This document shows, one piece after another, positions 35,202 through 43,179 of a stretch of DNA of 64,000 bases. The stretch is from Bradyrhizobium sp. CCH5-F6. GTDB lineage: Bacteria > Pseudomonadota > Alphaproteobacteria > Rhizobiales > Xanthobacteraceae. Position 1 is the stretch's first letter, and each line of letters starts with the position of its first letter. The stretch spans positions 1-64,000 of the forward strand of contig NZ_LSIC01000022.1 in the NCBI RefSeq assembly GCF_001556045.1, written 5' to 3'. A model generated the notes under the pieces. It was not told the DNA's origin, did no database searches, and saw only the letters and a program-made list of their open reading frames with translations. The translations under genes were made by a program, and so were the position numbers.

Positions 35202-35656
35202 TCAGACTGGTGCTGGCCGGGCTGTGGGTATGCATCCTCACTGCGGGCACGAGCTATGCCGTCGCCTATTGGAAGGAAAACGGCAGCCTGCTGCCGGCGA
35301 AGGACGAATATCTCGACGGGCTGCAATATCAGAAGACGCGGGCCCTGAGCGTGCCCATGGTCGAGAACGGCAGCGTGCAGGGCTACATCGTCGCGCGCTT
35401 CGTCTACACCGTGGAGGGACGAACCATGCACCAGCTCAACGTTCCGCCGGAGCCGTTCGTCGTCGACGAGGCCTTTCGCCGGATCTATGCCGACGAGCGC
35501 CTCGACTTCAGGAAGCTCGCCCGTTACGACCTCTCCATCCTGACGACGGCCATCAAGCAGCGCGTCAACGAGCGGATGCAGGCTGAAGTCGTCCAGGACG
35601 TCCTGGTCGAGGACTTCAACTACGTGTCCAGGGAAGAATTCCGGCAGAAGCCGTAG
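35198..35656 (+). CDS. Membrane-anchored protein with FliL-like layout
   Basis: A 152-residue protein with one N-terminal hydrophobic segment (about residues 3-24) and a periplasmic part of about 125 residues. The order of elements resembles FliL: a strand pair around SVQGYIVARFVYTVE, a hydrophobic strand before RRIYADERL, and a C-terminal helix TAIKQRVNERMQAEVVQDVL followed by a final strand. The canonical fliL is at 14884, so this would be a second FliL-like protein, perhaps acting at the stator. This is a structural guess; the gene is not recognised by name. It ends the flhA unit. Confidence 0.7.
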   Translation: MIRLVLAGLWVCILTAGTSYAVAYWKENGSLLPAKDEYLDGLQYQKTRALSVPMVENGSVQGYIVARFVYTVEGRTMHQLNVPPEPFVVDEAFRRIYADERLDFRKLARYDLSILTTAIKQRVNERMQAEVVQDVLVEDFNYVSREEFRQKP

Positions 35657-35698
35657 CGCGCGACGCCTCGAAGCCGCGTTGAGAGCACTTCCGTGCGG

Positions 35699-35830
35699 CC
35701 ATCCTTCGAGACGCCCGCCAGAGGCGGGCCCCTCAGGATGAGACTGAACGCGTGGCGGCTGCCTCAACGGGTACTGCCGCTGCTTAGCCTCATCCTGAGG
35801 AGACCGCGTAGCGGTCGTCTCGAAGGACGA
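35699..35830. repeat. Palindromic intergenic repeat
   Basis: An outer inverted repeat, ATCCTTCGAGACG (35701-35713) against CGTCTCGAAGGAC (35816-35828), and an inner one, CCTCAGGATGAG (about 35731-35742) against its complement near 35788. Elements with these ends are common between genes in Bradyrhizobium and Rhodopseudomonas. Confidence 0.75.
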
Positions 35831-35867
35831 GGCGTGCGCTCGAACGGCTGCTTGCCGCCTCTACCCC

Positions 35868-35912
35868 AAAAACTGCAACGGCCTCCGCGAAGGTGCTTCG
35901 CAGAGGCCGTTG
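35868..35912 (-). terminator. Terminator of lafR
   Basis: Reading on the minus strand, a 17-bp stem with one mismatch (35896-35912 with 35876-35892, 3-nt loop) is followed by CAG and TTTTT. It starts about 28 bases after the lafR stop. Confidence 0.8.
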
Positions 35913-35939
35913 TCTTTGCGCCCGCAGGCTTGCGCCGTG

Positions 35940-36710
35940 TCAGTTTCCGGCCGGGTATGCGGCCGGGGCGGCGTGCGCCCTGTTCAGGAGGATGCCGACC
36001 TCGTCGAGCTCCTGCACCGGCTCGTCGAGGGTCTCGCCGGCCGGGATGTTGAGGCGGTATCCGACGTAACGCCGGGCCACGATCGCGTCGAAGCCGAGGC
36101 GGTCGCGGAGCTTCTTGCGCAGCTTGCTGACGTGACTCTCGATCACGCTCTCGTCGAAGGTGGACTCGAAGATGCCGTAGATCGCGTTGAAGATCTGCGT
36201 CTTGGTGATCCACTTGCCGTGGTTGGCGACCATATATTCGAGAATGCGCAGTTCGCGGCGGGGCAGGGTGAGGGCGTGGCCCGCGATCTCGGGGTCACGG
36301 CCGTTGAAGAAGACCTGGATCCTGCTCTCGCAGGGCCTCGGCAGCTCGCCCACCCGGCGGCGCGCGATCGCGGCCGTTCGGGCAAGGATTTCGCGCAGGT
36401 GAATCGGGACGTGCACGACGTCGTCGACGCCCGATTCGAACAGCTCCAGCGTGTTCTTGAGCATCTTCTGGCCGCTCATGGCGATGATGGGAGCCGAGGA
36501 ACGCTTGCGCATCGCCCGCGGCAGGCTTCCGCGGGCATCGCAATCCCCGAGGAGAAAGGCATCCACCGCCGCGAGATCCGATTCACTCGCAGATCGCAGC
36601 CAGTCCCAGAACTCCCCGGAGGAGAACCCGATGGACGACACGCCTTCGCGAACGAGCCCTCCGACGTAGCTGTTCGCGACGCTCTCGCGATCATCAACGA
36701 TAATATACAT
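35940..36710 (-). CDS. lafR: OmpR-type flagellar regulator LafR/Rem
   Basis: A 256-residue response-regulator-like activator. The receiver-like domain (about residues 1-115) has the acidic pair D6/D7 and an aspartate at residue 50 in DLAAVDAFLLG, aligned with the usual phosphorylation site. The conserved lysine is replaced by Val101 (HVPI where KPF is usual). The C-terminal OmpR/PhoB winged helix (about 125-225) has LPRRELRILEYMVANHGKWI and SHVSKLRKKLRDR. It is the likely activator of the cluster (Rem in Sinorhizobium, LafR in Bradyrhizobium lateral flagella). The ATG at 36710 gives the standard receiver N-terminus. No partner kinase is in the window. Confidence 0.92.
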   Translation of the reverse strand: MYIIVDDRESVANSYVGGLVREGVSSIGFSSGEFWDWLRSASESDLAAVDAFLLGDCDARGSLPRAMRKRSSAPIIAMSGQKMLKNTLELFESGVDDVVHVPIHLREILARTAAIARRRVGELPRPCESRIQVFFNGRDPEIAGHALTLPRRELRILEYMVANHGKWITKTQIFNAIYGIFESTFDESVIESHVSKLRKKLRDRLGFDAIVARRYVGYRLNIPAGETLDEPVQELDEVGILLNRAHAAPAAYPAGN

Positions 36711-36800
36711 CAGTCTTTCGCCCCTGTTTCGCACTTGTTGCGGCCGGTTGTTTGTTGTGATGCTCCGGCTCGGCAACGATGCTGTTTGACGACATTCCTT

Positions 36801-36836
36801 CCCGCGAACCGTTGTTATGGTGTCGATGTTCGCGGG
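36801..36836. promoter_or_regulatory. Inverted repeat upstream of lafR
   Basis: CCCGCGAAC (36801-36809) and its perfect complement GTTCGCGGG (36828-36836), 18-nt spacer, 91-126 bases upstream of the lafR start. It is a candidate operator. The remaining 36837-37461 stretch is non-coding, with AT-rich patches around 37060-37190, and nothing else was recognised in it. Confidence 0.45.
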
Positions 36837-37461
36837 CAGCCCTACGCATTCAGTGCCTGCGTTCGCAGGCCTGCTACTTCGACTCGATACTGAACGCTTA
36901 CGACGTGAGGCTCGGCGGGTGTCCTACGGATCACCGCGCGGAGCGGATTGAGAAACGACCTAGAACAGTTGCGCCAAGTTGCTCATCGCGTCCGAACACC
37001 GCTGGACTGTGTCGATCTCCTCGCCAACTCGCGAGAATCACTTGAGTAGGACCGTAACAACTGCCGATTTCCGATCAAGCGTGCGTCGTAAAGCGATTGC
37101 TACACGTGCTTGATGCTGTTGATTCGTTTCGGGTTGTTTCTTGGTGTGTTCAATCGCATCAGTTGATTTGCATGTTTAACTACTTTTGCACCGTGGCGGT
37201 TGCAAGGTTCCGCATCCCCGTGGAATTACTGCCATTTTGAGTGCTGCTGCGGGTCGTGCAAGTTGCGGTGTTTTCAACCGCGGATTGACGCCGACGTCCG
37301 CCTTTCCATATGCGACAATTCGACTCACACGAGGCGAGATGACTCAAGCTTGGCGAAATCTCGGCGAGTGTGTGTCTTTCGAGTCGCACTATCGCCACGT
37401 GCGTGACCCGATTGCTCATGCGGTGTCGCATCGCGCGAGATGAAAAGTTCTTCGCTGCGTA

Positions 37462-37487
37462 CGTTTCAGGCAAGCTTCGGCAACTAA
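37462..37487 (+). promoter_or_regulatory. Shared flagellar promoter motif, 37529 gene
   Basis: CGTTTCAGGCAAGCTTCGGC, then AACTAA. The AAGC core is at 37472-37475, 54 nt before the ATG at 37529. Similarity to the lafA2 site continues beyond the motif (CTAACGTCGCC and CGACAGATCG). Confidence 0.65.
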
Positions 37488-37528
37488 CGTCGCCATTCGA
37501 CAGATCGAACCGAACGGAGCATTTTCAC

Positions 37529-38494
37529 ATGTTGTCCGATGGACAAGTTCGTCCAAACGCGACCGCGGATGCTTCCGCGGCGGCGAAGCCAGCTTCGGAG
37601 ACGCGCGATCCGAACAATACGACGGGAGCGGGCAAGCCTGCTGGGGGCGCGAAGCGTGCATCGGCCGCGACGAGCGACGAAGTCCTCGCGAAAGAGGCAC
37701 TCGAGGGGCTGAAGCGTATTCGTGCCAAGGCGCGCCTCGACAAGATGGCGATCCCGAAACCTGCGCCGGCCGTGATCAAGCCGGCCGTGATCGTGGCGAA
37801 GCCGCCGCCACCCCGTCCGACATGGGTCGCGCCGCTCGCAACTCTGGCAGTTGCTGCCATGCTGGTGGTCTGCGCCTGCACCGGCGTGATCGCCTATCTC
37901 ACCACGCAGCCCGCTCAGAACAACGCTGCGGCCAATGCCGAGATCAGGAATCTGCGAGAGACCGTCGCGCAACTGCGCAAGCAGGTGTCGGGCGTGTCGG
38001 AAAATCTCGACGGGTTGCGCACGGCGGTCGATCAATCGAGCAAGGTGACGAATGATCGCTTCGGCAGGTTTGCCGAGAACCTGGACCGGATCGAGCGGGT
38101 GAGTTCGTCCTCGACCGCCAAGCTCGACAAGCTCGCTCAGGTGCAGGCCCAGGTTCAGCCCCAGGTCCAGACTCCGGCGCAGGCAATGGTGCAATCGCAG
38201 CCGGCGTCACAGCAAGGGCCGATGATGGCCTCGGTTGCAGCGCCCGAATTCACGGGCTCGGTGCCTGCGCCCGAGCGTATGTCGGCGCCGCGCAAGACGA
38301 TCAAGGGCTGGTCGGTCCGACAGGCCTATGAAGGGATTGCGATCCTGCAAGGCCCGAACGGCGTCGTCGAGGCCGTGCTGGGGCAACAGGTGCCCGGCCT
38401 TGGCCGGATCGAGGAGATCAGGAATGAGAACGGGCGCCTCGTGGTGGAAGCCAGCGGCGGCGTCATCTATTCGTCACGCAAGCCAGCGCCTTGA
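37529..38494 (+). CDS. Membrane-anchored coiled-coil protein under flagellar-type promoter
   Basis: A 321-residue product, not recognised as a named family. It has a cytoplasmic Ala/Lys/Pro-rich N-terminus (about residues 1-95), one membrane segment (about 97-120, LATLAVAAMLVVCACTGVIA), a coiled coil (about 128-190, NAEIRNLRETVAQLRKQVSG onward) and a Gln/Pro linker. The compact C-terminal domain (about 255-315) has GWSVRQAYEGIAILQGPNGV and VPGLGRIEEI, recalling PilP/PulC-type beta domains. The layout suggests a bitopic protein reaching the periplasm. Its promoter motif links it to the flagellar genes next door. Convergent with the MarR gene, 12 bases away. Confidence 0.85.
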   Translation: MLSDGQVRPNATADASAAAKPASETRDPNNTTGAGKPAGGAKRASAATSDEVLAKEALEGLKRIRAKARLDKMAIPKPAPAVIKPAVIVAKPPPPRPTWVAPLATLAVAAMLVVCACTGVIAYLTTQPAQNNAAANAEIRNLRETVAQLRKQVSGVSENLDGLRTAVDQSSKVTNDRFGRFAENLDRIERVSSSSTAKLDKLAQVQAQVQPQVQTPAQAMVQSQPASQQGPMMASVAAPEFTGSVPAPERMSAPRKTIKGWSVRQAYEGIAILQGPNGVVEAVLGQQVPGLGRIEEIRNENGRLVVEASGGVIYSSRKPAP

Positions 38495-38506
38495 TCGAGC
38501 CGCCTT

Positions 38507-39085
38507 CTATTGACGGTGATGCTCGAAGCTGGTGCATAGCAGATCGACCTCCGCCTCCGCGATCGCTGCGCGAAACAGGCGGCAACTGAACTCGACGGTC
38601 GACTTGCCGTCCGTGGTGGTGCGATCTTCCCGCAGGAAGATGCATCGCTTGCAAACGTCGGTGTGGTGGCGCTGCTCGGCGGCATCCGACTGGTCCAGCA
38701 CGTGCCGGAAGGTGTCGCGGAAACGGATCTTGACCTCGTCGTCGAGGACGGCAATCGCCTCGACGAGGACGTTGACGGGATCGCGCACCAGGAACTTCTT
38801 GCCCTGCTGCGTCACGCTCAACATCACCGACCGCTTGTCCGTGGCCGAGCGCTTTCTTTCGAGGTAGCCGAGCCGCTCGAGCTCTCCGATGATGAACGAG
38901 GCGGTGCCGCGCGTGGTGCCGACGTAGCTCGCCAGCGCCGACGGTGTTCGCGAGAACCGGTTGGCCCGGGAGAGGAAGCGCAGCGCCATCCATTCGCGGT
39001 CGCGCAAGCCGTGCTTGGTGCCTTCGAACCAAAGAATTCGCGCAGCCTGCTCCAACAGTTCAATCGATTCGCGAGCCAAATTCAT
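38507..39085 (-). CDS. MarR-type regulator, paralogue of the gene at 451-1086
   Basis: A 192-residue product. The winged helix is at about residues 25-100, with SRANRFSRTPSALASYVGTT almost identical to the paralogue. Four cysteines are conserved between the two: C145-x2-C148, C168 (in EFSCRLFRA) and C184 (in LLCTSFE). The ATG at 39085 has GGA about 9 bases upstream, and both paralogues begin at the equivalent residue. Together the pair brackets the flagellar locus. Its role in motility control is inferred from position only. Confidence 0.87.
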   Translation of the reverse strand: MNLARESIELLEQAARILWFEGTKHGLRDREWMALRFLSRANRFSRTPSALASYVGTTRGTASFIIGELERLGYLERKRSATDKRSVMLSVTQQGKKFLVRDPVNVLVEAIAVLDDEVKIRFRDTFRHVLDQSDAAEQRHHTDVCKRCIFLREDRTTTDGKSTVEFSCRLFRAAIAEAEVDLLCTSFEHHRQ

Positions 39086-39789
39086 TTCAGTTCCAGATAG
39101 AAACAACGTGCAGTCAATTGACCTTGGACAGCGCAATCGGCGTGGACGAGATGAAGCCCTCGGGCGCTCCTTCGTCCGTTGCCGGACGGCTGATCGCGCG
39201 TGGGGAGAAGCCTGCCCGTTTCCGGAGAAGGAGCTTTCCGGCCGTGGAACTAGGGCGTCACAAAGAAAGTTCGAGTAAATCGCGCGGCGCAGATTTTCCG
39301 AAAATTTCAATCAAATGACGATGGCCTGCAGGCGAATTGGCGGGGATGTGCGATGTGCGAGCAACATCATGTGTCATTGTCGCCACTGCAGCTGCCATTT
39401 GTTGCGCCTGGGCGCTCCGCGTACGCCAGCAAGAGCATTCGCTGCAACGGCTGGTGGCTTGGCCGGCCGGGAGAGAACCGCTTTCTTCGGTTAATGGATG
39501 TTGCGATGCAATGCAGCTAGACCGTTAAATCCTGCACACGCGATACCGGGAATGCCGGCCTGACATTGGGAGTCCGGCTCCGTTCAACGTCAACATCCCG
39601 CCTTGGCAGCCGCGATCGCGGGCATCCTGGCATTCGGCGACTTCATGCAGCAGCGGCTTGCGCGATTGCGGGCCTGACGGCTTGGCGCGAAAGCGAGCGG
39701 GCTCGCAGGCTGGTGACTTGCGTTTGGCCGGCAACTATTGGCGAATGCGCCGCCCCCGAGGGTAGCAATGAGCAGGAAGGAATAGAGCG
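39086..39789. other. Intergenic 704 bp; one short palindrome
   Basis: No gene is seen. A perfect short palindrome, ATTTTC-C-GAAAAT, lies at 39293-39305 in a local AT-rich patch, about 210 bases upstream of the MarR start. Nothing else was recognised. Confidence 0.45.
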
Positions 39790-40677
39790 ATGAGCTTCGA
39801 AACCACCATGACATCCGACGTCGTCGGGCTGACCAAAAGCGCCCCGGTCTCACGCCGCGGATTCATGAGCGCCACCGCGGCCGTGGCGGCAGGCTATACG
39901 CTTGCGGCAGGTCCGGTCCGCGCCGAGGCGATCACGACCGACACCAGCGGCCTCCAGGCCGGCGATGCCAGGATCAAGGTCGGTTCCGAGGAGATGCCCG
40001 CCTATTTCGCCCGGCCGGCCGGCAACCCAAAGGCGCCGGTGATCATCGTGGCGATGGAGATCTTCGGCCTGCATGAATACGTCAAGGACGTGACGCGGCG
40101 CCTCGCCAAGCTCGGCGCGTTCGCGGTCGCACCCGACTATTACTTCCGCAAGGGCACTGATCTCACCAAGGTCGCGGACATCAAGGATCTGCTCCCGATC
40201 GTCAATGCGAAGCCGGACGCCGAGCTGTTGTCCGATCTCGACGCGACGGCGGCATGGGCGGGATCGCAAGGCGGCGACACGACGAGGCTCGGCATCATCG
40301 GCTTCTGCCGGGGCGGCCGCACGGTCTGGGAATATGCCGCCCACAGCGGCACGCTCAAGGCGGGTGTGGCCTTCTATGGCACGTTGGTCGATCCTGCCAA
40401 TCCGGTGTGGCCGAAGAGCCCGATGCAGCTTGCGCCCGAGATGAAGGCGCCGGTGCTCGGTCTCTATGGCGGCGCCGATTCGGGTATTCCCGTCGCCCAG
40501 GTCGAACAGATGAAGGCGGCGCTCGAGCAGAGCAAGAAGCCAGCCGACTTCAAGATCTACCCCGAAGCGCCGCACGGCTTCCATGCCGACTATCGCGGCA
40601 GCTATCGCAAGGAGGCCGCGGAAGATGCCTGGAAGCAGGCGCAGGCCTGGTTCAAGAAATATGGCGTCTTGAGCTGA
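39790..40677 (+). CDS. Exported dienelactone hydrolase-family protein
   Basis: A 295-residue alpha/beta hydrolase. The twin-arginine signal SRRGFM (R22-R23) is followed by an Ala-rich segment ending near AEA (residue 47). The catalytic triad resembles dienelactone hydrolase: Cys in GFCRGG, Asp in GGADSG, His in APHGFHAD; the assisting Glu is in AMEIFGLHE. The AGGAAGGAATAGAGCG sequence before the ATG supplies a ribosome site. The substrate is unknown. A terminator follows, so it is probably monocistronic. Confidence 0.9.
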   Translation: MSFETTMTSDVVGLTKSAPVSRRGFMSATAAVAAGYTLAAGPVRAEAITTDTSGLQAGDARIKVGSEEMPAYFARPAGNPKAPVIIVAMEIFGLHEYVKDVTRRLAKLGAFAVAPDYYFRKGTDLTKVADIKDLLPIVNAKPDAELLSDLDATAAWAGSQGGDTTRLGIIGFCRGGRTVWEYAAHSGTLKAGVAFYGTLVDPANPVWPKSPMQLAPEMKAPVLGLYGGADSGIPVAQVEQMKAALEQSKKPADFKIYPEAPHGFHADYRGSYRKEAAEDAWKQAQAWFKKYGVLS

Positions 40678-40689
40678 TGCATGGTTTCG

Positions 40690-40716
40690 AAGGGCGGCCC
40701 GATCGGCCGCCCTTTT
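40690..40716 (+). terminator. Rho-independent terminator
   Basis: A stem GGGCGGCC (40692-40699) with its complement (40705-40712), extended by AA/TT, loop CGATC, then TTTT. It closes the hydrolase transcript. Confidence 0.85.
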
Positions 40717-40830
40717 GAGATCAGGTTTAATAGCTGCAGCGGGAGAGGTGAACGAGCCGCGGCAATCGATTCAACCTAAGCCCATTCCGCTTTAGACATC
40801 GCGCGAGCCAAGACATAACGGGTGCGCCAC

Positions 40831-41679
40831 CTATCGTCCTTCGCCTGTCCGCCACAGCGCATCCAGGCCGTGCCGGTAGGTCGGGTAGGCCAGCGTGACG
40901 CCGAGCTCGCGCTTCAAATTCGCGTTGGAGACACGGGCGCTGCCGGCATAGAAGCTGCGGGCCATCGCCGACATTTCGGCGGTGGCGAACGCCTCTTCGG
41001 GCGGCGGCGCAACGCCCATCAGCTGCGCCGCATAGGAGATCACGTCCTGCGGCGGTGCGGGCTCGTCGTCGCAGACGTTCCAAATGCCGCCGCCGTGGCG
41101 ATGAATCGCGGCCATGATCGCACGCGCGATGTCGTCGACGTGGATGCGGTTGAAGACCTGTCCCGGCTTGATGATGCGCCGAGCGTTTCCCGCGCGCAGC
41201 GTCGCCAGCGCGTTGCGGCCAGGGCCGTAGATGCCGGCAAGCCGCAGGACCGCGGCATCGCCGTGTGTCACCTCTGTCCAGGCCTGCTCCGCAGCAACGC
41301 GCATGCGCGTTCTCTCGAGCGTCGCCTGCGGCGGCGTGCTCTCGTCGACCCATCCGCCGGCGTGATCGCCATAGACGCCGATGGTGGAGAGATAGACGAC
41401 CTTGCGCCGACCGTCCGCCAGCAGGTCGCCGAACGCCGCGATGGCGGGATCGCCGGTGGTGCCGGGCGGGATCGACACCACTAGCACGTCGGCCTCGCGA
41501 ACCTGTTGAGCCGTGTCGCTTGACGGGGCGCCGCCGGAAAAGGCATGCACCTCGAGGCCGGAGAGATCGTTCCGCTGCGCGGGGTCGCGCACGGTGCCGG
41601 CGATATGCGAGAAGCTGTCGCCGTGTTTGCGGACGAAGTGCCGGGCACTGTAGCCGAGGCCAAGGATGAAGAGCCGCAT
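40831..41679 (-). CDS. NAD(P)-dependent epimerase/SDR-like protein (YeeZ-like)
   Basis: A 282-residue Rossmann-fold protein. The N-terminal dinucleotide-binding motif is GLGYSARH (about residues 7-14). An extended-SDR catalytic region follows, with YLSTIGVYGDHAGGWVDE and later RLAGIYGPGRNAL and RIHVDDIARAI. The tyrosine of VYGDH stands in for the YxxxK motif but the lysine is missing, as in YeeZ-type atypical SDRs. The ATG at 41679 starts right at the first beta strand. The substrate is unknown. Confidence 0.82.
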   Translation of the reverse strand: MRLFILGLGYSARHFVRKHGDSFSHIAGTVRDPAQRNDLSGLEVHAFSGGAPSSDTAQQVREADVLVVSIPPGTTGDPAIAAFGDLLADGRRKVVYLSTIGVYGDHAGGWVDESTPPQATLERTRMRVAAEQAWTEVTHGDAAVLRLAGIYGPGRNALATLRAGNARRIIKPGQVFNRIHVDDIARAIMAAIHRHGGGIWNVCDDEPAPPQDVISYAAQLMGVAPPPEEAFATAEMSAMARSFYAGSARVSNANLKRELGVTLAYPTYRHGLDALWRTGEGR

Positions 41680-41832
41680 GCGTCTCCTGTGCAGGTCGGA
41701 GTTCCCGTTCGCGCCGTCGTGCGCCTCTCGCTCATAAGAGATTTTTGGGTCCGGCAAAAGATATTGCGATTTGTCGCGCCTGTCGCTTCGCGGGATGCTC
41801 GCTCGTCACAGGCAGGTCGGGAGGAGGCATCG

Positions 41833-42621
41833 TTGGCGACCGGGTCGATCATTCAGGCGGAAGCGCCGGGGGCAATGCCATGTGATGCCGGGCCATGTGA
41901 TGCCGGCGAGCTGATCCGGCGCGCGGCGGCGCTGATCTTCGACGTCGACGGCACCCTCGCCGAGACCGAGGAACTGCACCGGCAGGCCTTCAACCTTGCC
42001 TTCGTCCGCCGAGGCCTCGACTGGCACTGGGACCGCGCCGTCTACAAGGAGCTCTTGCGCGTGACGGGGGGCAAGGAGCGCATGCGCGCCTACCACGCAA
42101 GGCTGGGGATCGCTCCACCATTATCCGACATGGATATCGCAGAGCTCCACCGCATCAAGACCGCGCATTATGCCGAACTGGTGGAGACCGGCTGCTGCCC
42201 CTTGAGGCCCGGCGTGACGGATCAGCTCGCTGCGGCCCGGGCACGCGGGCAGCGGCTGGCAATTGCGACCACCACCTCGCACGGCAATATCGATGCGTTG
42301 CTGTCGCGGGCGCTGGGCAAGCGCTGGGCGGGGGACTTCGACGCGATCGTCGCCGGCGATGACGTGCCGCACAAGAAGCCTGCGCCGGACGTCTATCTCG
42401 AGATCCTGGCGCGGCTGAAGCTGGACGCGTCGGATTGCGTCGCGATTGAGGATTCCGCCAACGGCCTGATTGCGGCCTCGCGCGCCGGCATCCCGGTTCT
42501 GATCACGCGCAGCATGTTCTTTGGAGACGATGACTTCACGGCGGCGCAGGTCGTGTTGGACGACCTGTCGGAACTCGGTGCCGCCCAACAAAAGATCGAA
42601 AAACAACCCCATGCACAGTAG
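41833..42621 (+). CDS. HAD-superfamily phosphatase, CbbY/phosphoglucomutase type
   Basis: A 262-residue product. Motif I is DVDGTLAETE with the nucleophilic aspartate, followed by a helical cap, motif II T/S (ATTTSHG), motif III lysine in HKKPAPD, and motif IV EDSANGL. Close to CbbY-like hydrolases. The TTG at 41833 is proposed as start because a strong GGGAGGAGG ribosome site precedes it; the ATG at 41875 is the alternative. Its substrate is probably a sugar phosphate. Convergent with the next gene. Confidence 0.88.
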   Translation: MATGSIIQAEAPGAMPCDAGPCDAGELIRRAAALIFDVDGTLAETEELHRQAFNLAFVRRGLDWHWDRAVYKELLRVTGGKERMRAYHARLGIAPPLSDMDIAELHRIKTAHYAELVETGCCPLRPGVTDQLAAARARGQRLAIATTTSHGNIDALLSRALGKRWAGDFDAIVAGDDVPHKKPAPDVYLEILARLKLDASDCVAIEDSANGLIAASRAGIPVLITRSMFFGDDDFTAAQVVLDDLSELGAAQQKIEKQPHAQ

Positions 42622-42645
42622 ATCACGCCCGCGTGATCGCTGCGT

Positions 42646-43053
42646 TCAGTGGACCCGGTGGCTCGTTCTATCGTCCTCAGCCTGTTCGATTATCTGCGCG
42701 ATCGGGCTGGACTGATGGTGCACCAGGCGCCAGTCGTCGCCGACGCGGCGAAAATGGTTCGCGGCGGCCAAAGCGGTGCCATCGACGATCTCGATGCAGA
42801 GCACGCGCGCGCTGTCGCCGTCGACGATCGCCTGCGGCTCGGCGCAGACGATCTGCGGCCGCTCCGGGTTTTGCAGGATGTCGCGCCAGCTCCCGATCAC
42901 GGTGGAGCGTCCGATGATGGCCGGCCAGCCGGGATGGATGCAGGAGATGGCGTCGTCATCCGCCCACATCCGCTCCATACCGGCAAAGTCGCCTGCTGAG
43001 AACGCGGCGTAAAAGGCCGCGTTGGCGGCGATGACCTTGCTGTCATTTCCCAT
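42646..43053 (-). CDS. SnoaL/NTF2-like domain protein
   Basis: A 135-residue product. The cone-shaped NTF2-like fold is suggested by AANAAFYAAFSAGDFAGMER, WADDDAISCIHPGWP and a C-terminal sheet ending DDWRLVHHQSS. Such proteins include isomerases and stress-linked proteins of unknown function. The ATG at 43053 is chosen for its fit to the family N-terminus. Confidence 0.8.
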   Translation of the reverse strand: MGNDSKVIAANAAFYAAFSAGDFAGMERMWADDDAISCIHPGWPAIIGRSTVIGSWRDILQNPERPQIVCAEPQAIVDGDSARVLCIEIVDGTALAAANHFRRVGDDWRLVHHQSSPIAQIIEQAEDDRTSHRVH

Positions 43054-43179
43054 CGCTCTCGGGTGGCGCAAGGACAGGCAAAAATCAAGCGCGACTTCCG
43101 TCGATCTTGGCCGCAGTGCAGCATTCAAGAGCGCGCCCGCTTCGTCGGCGATCCACGCGGGGAGGCGGGCGAAAACGCA

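Noticed and set aside
36837..37461. Small open frames in the gap between lafR and the 37529 gene
   Set aside because: They are short, lack ribosome sites and have Cys/Arg-rich translations; no small protein family is visible.
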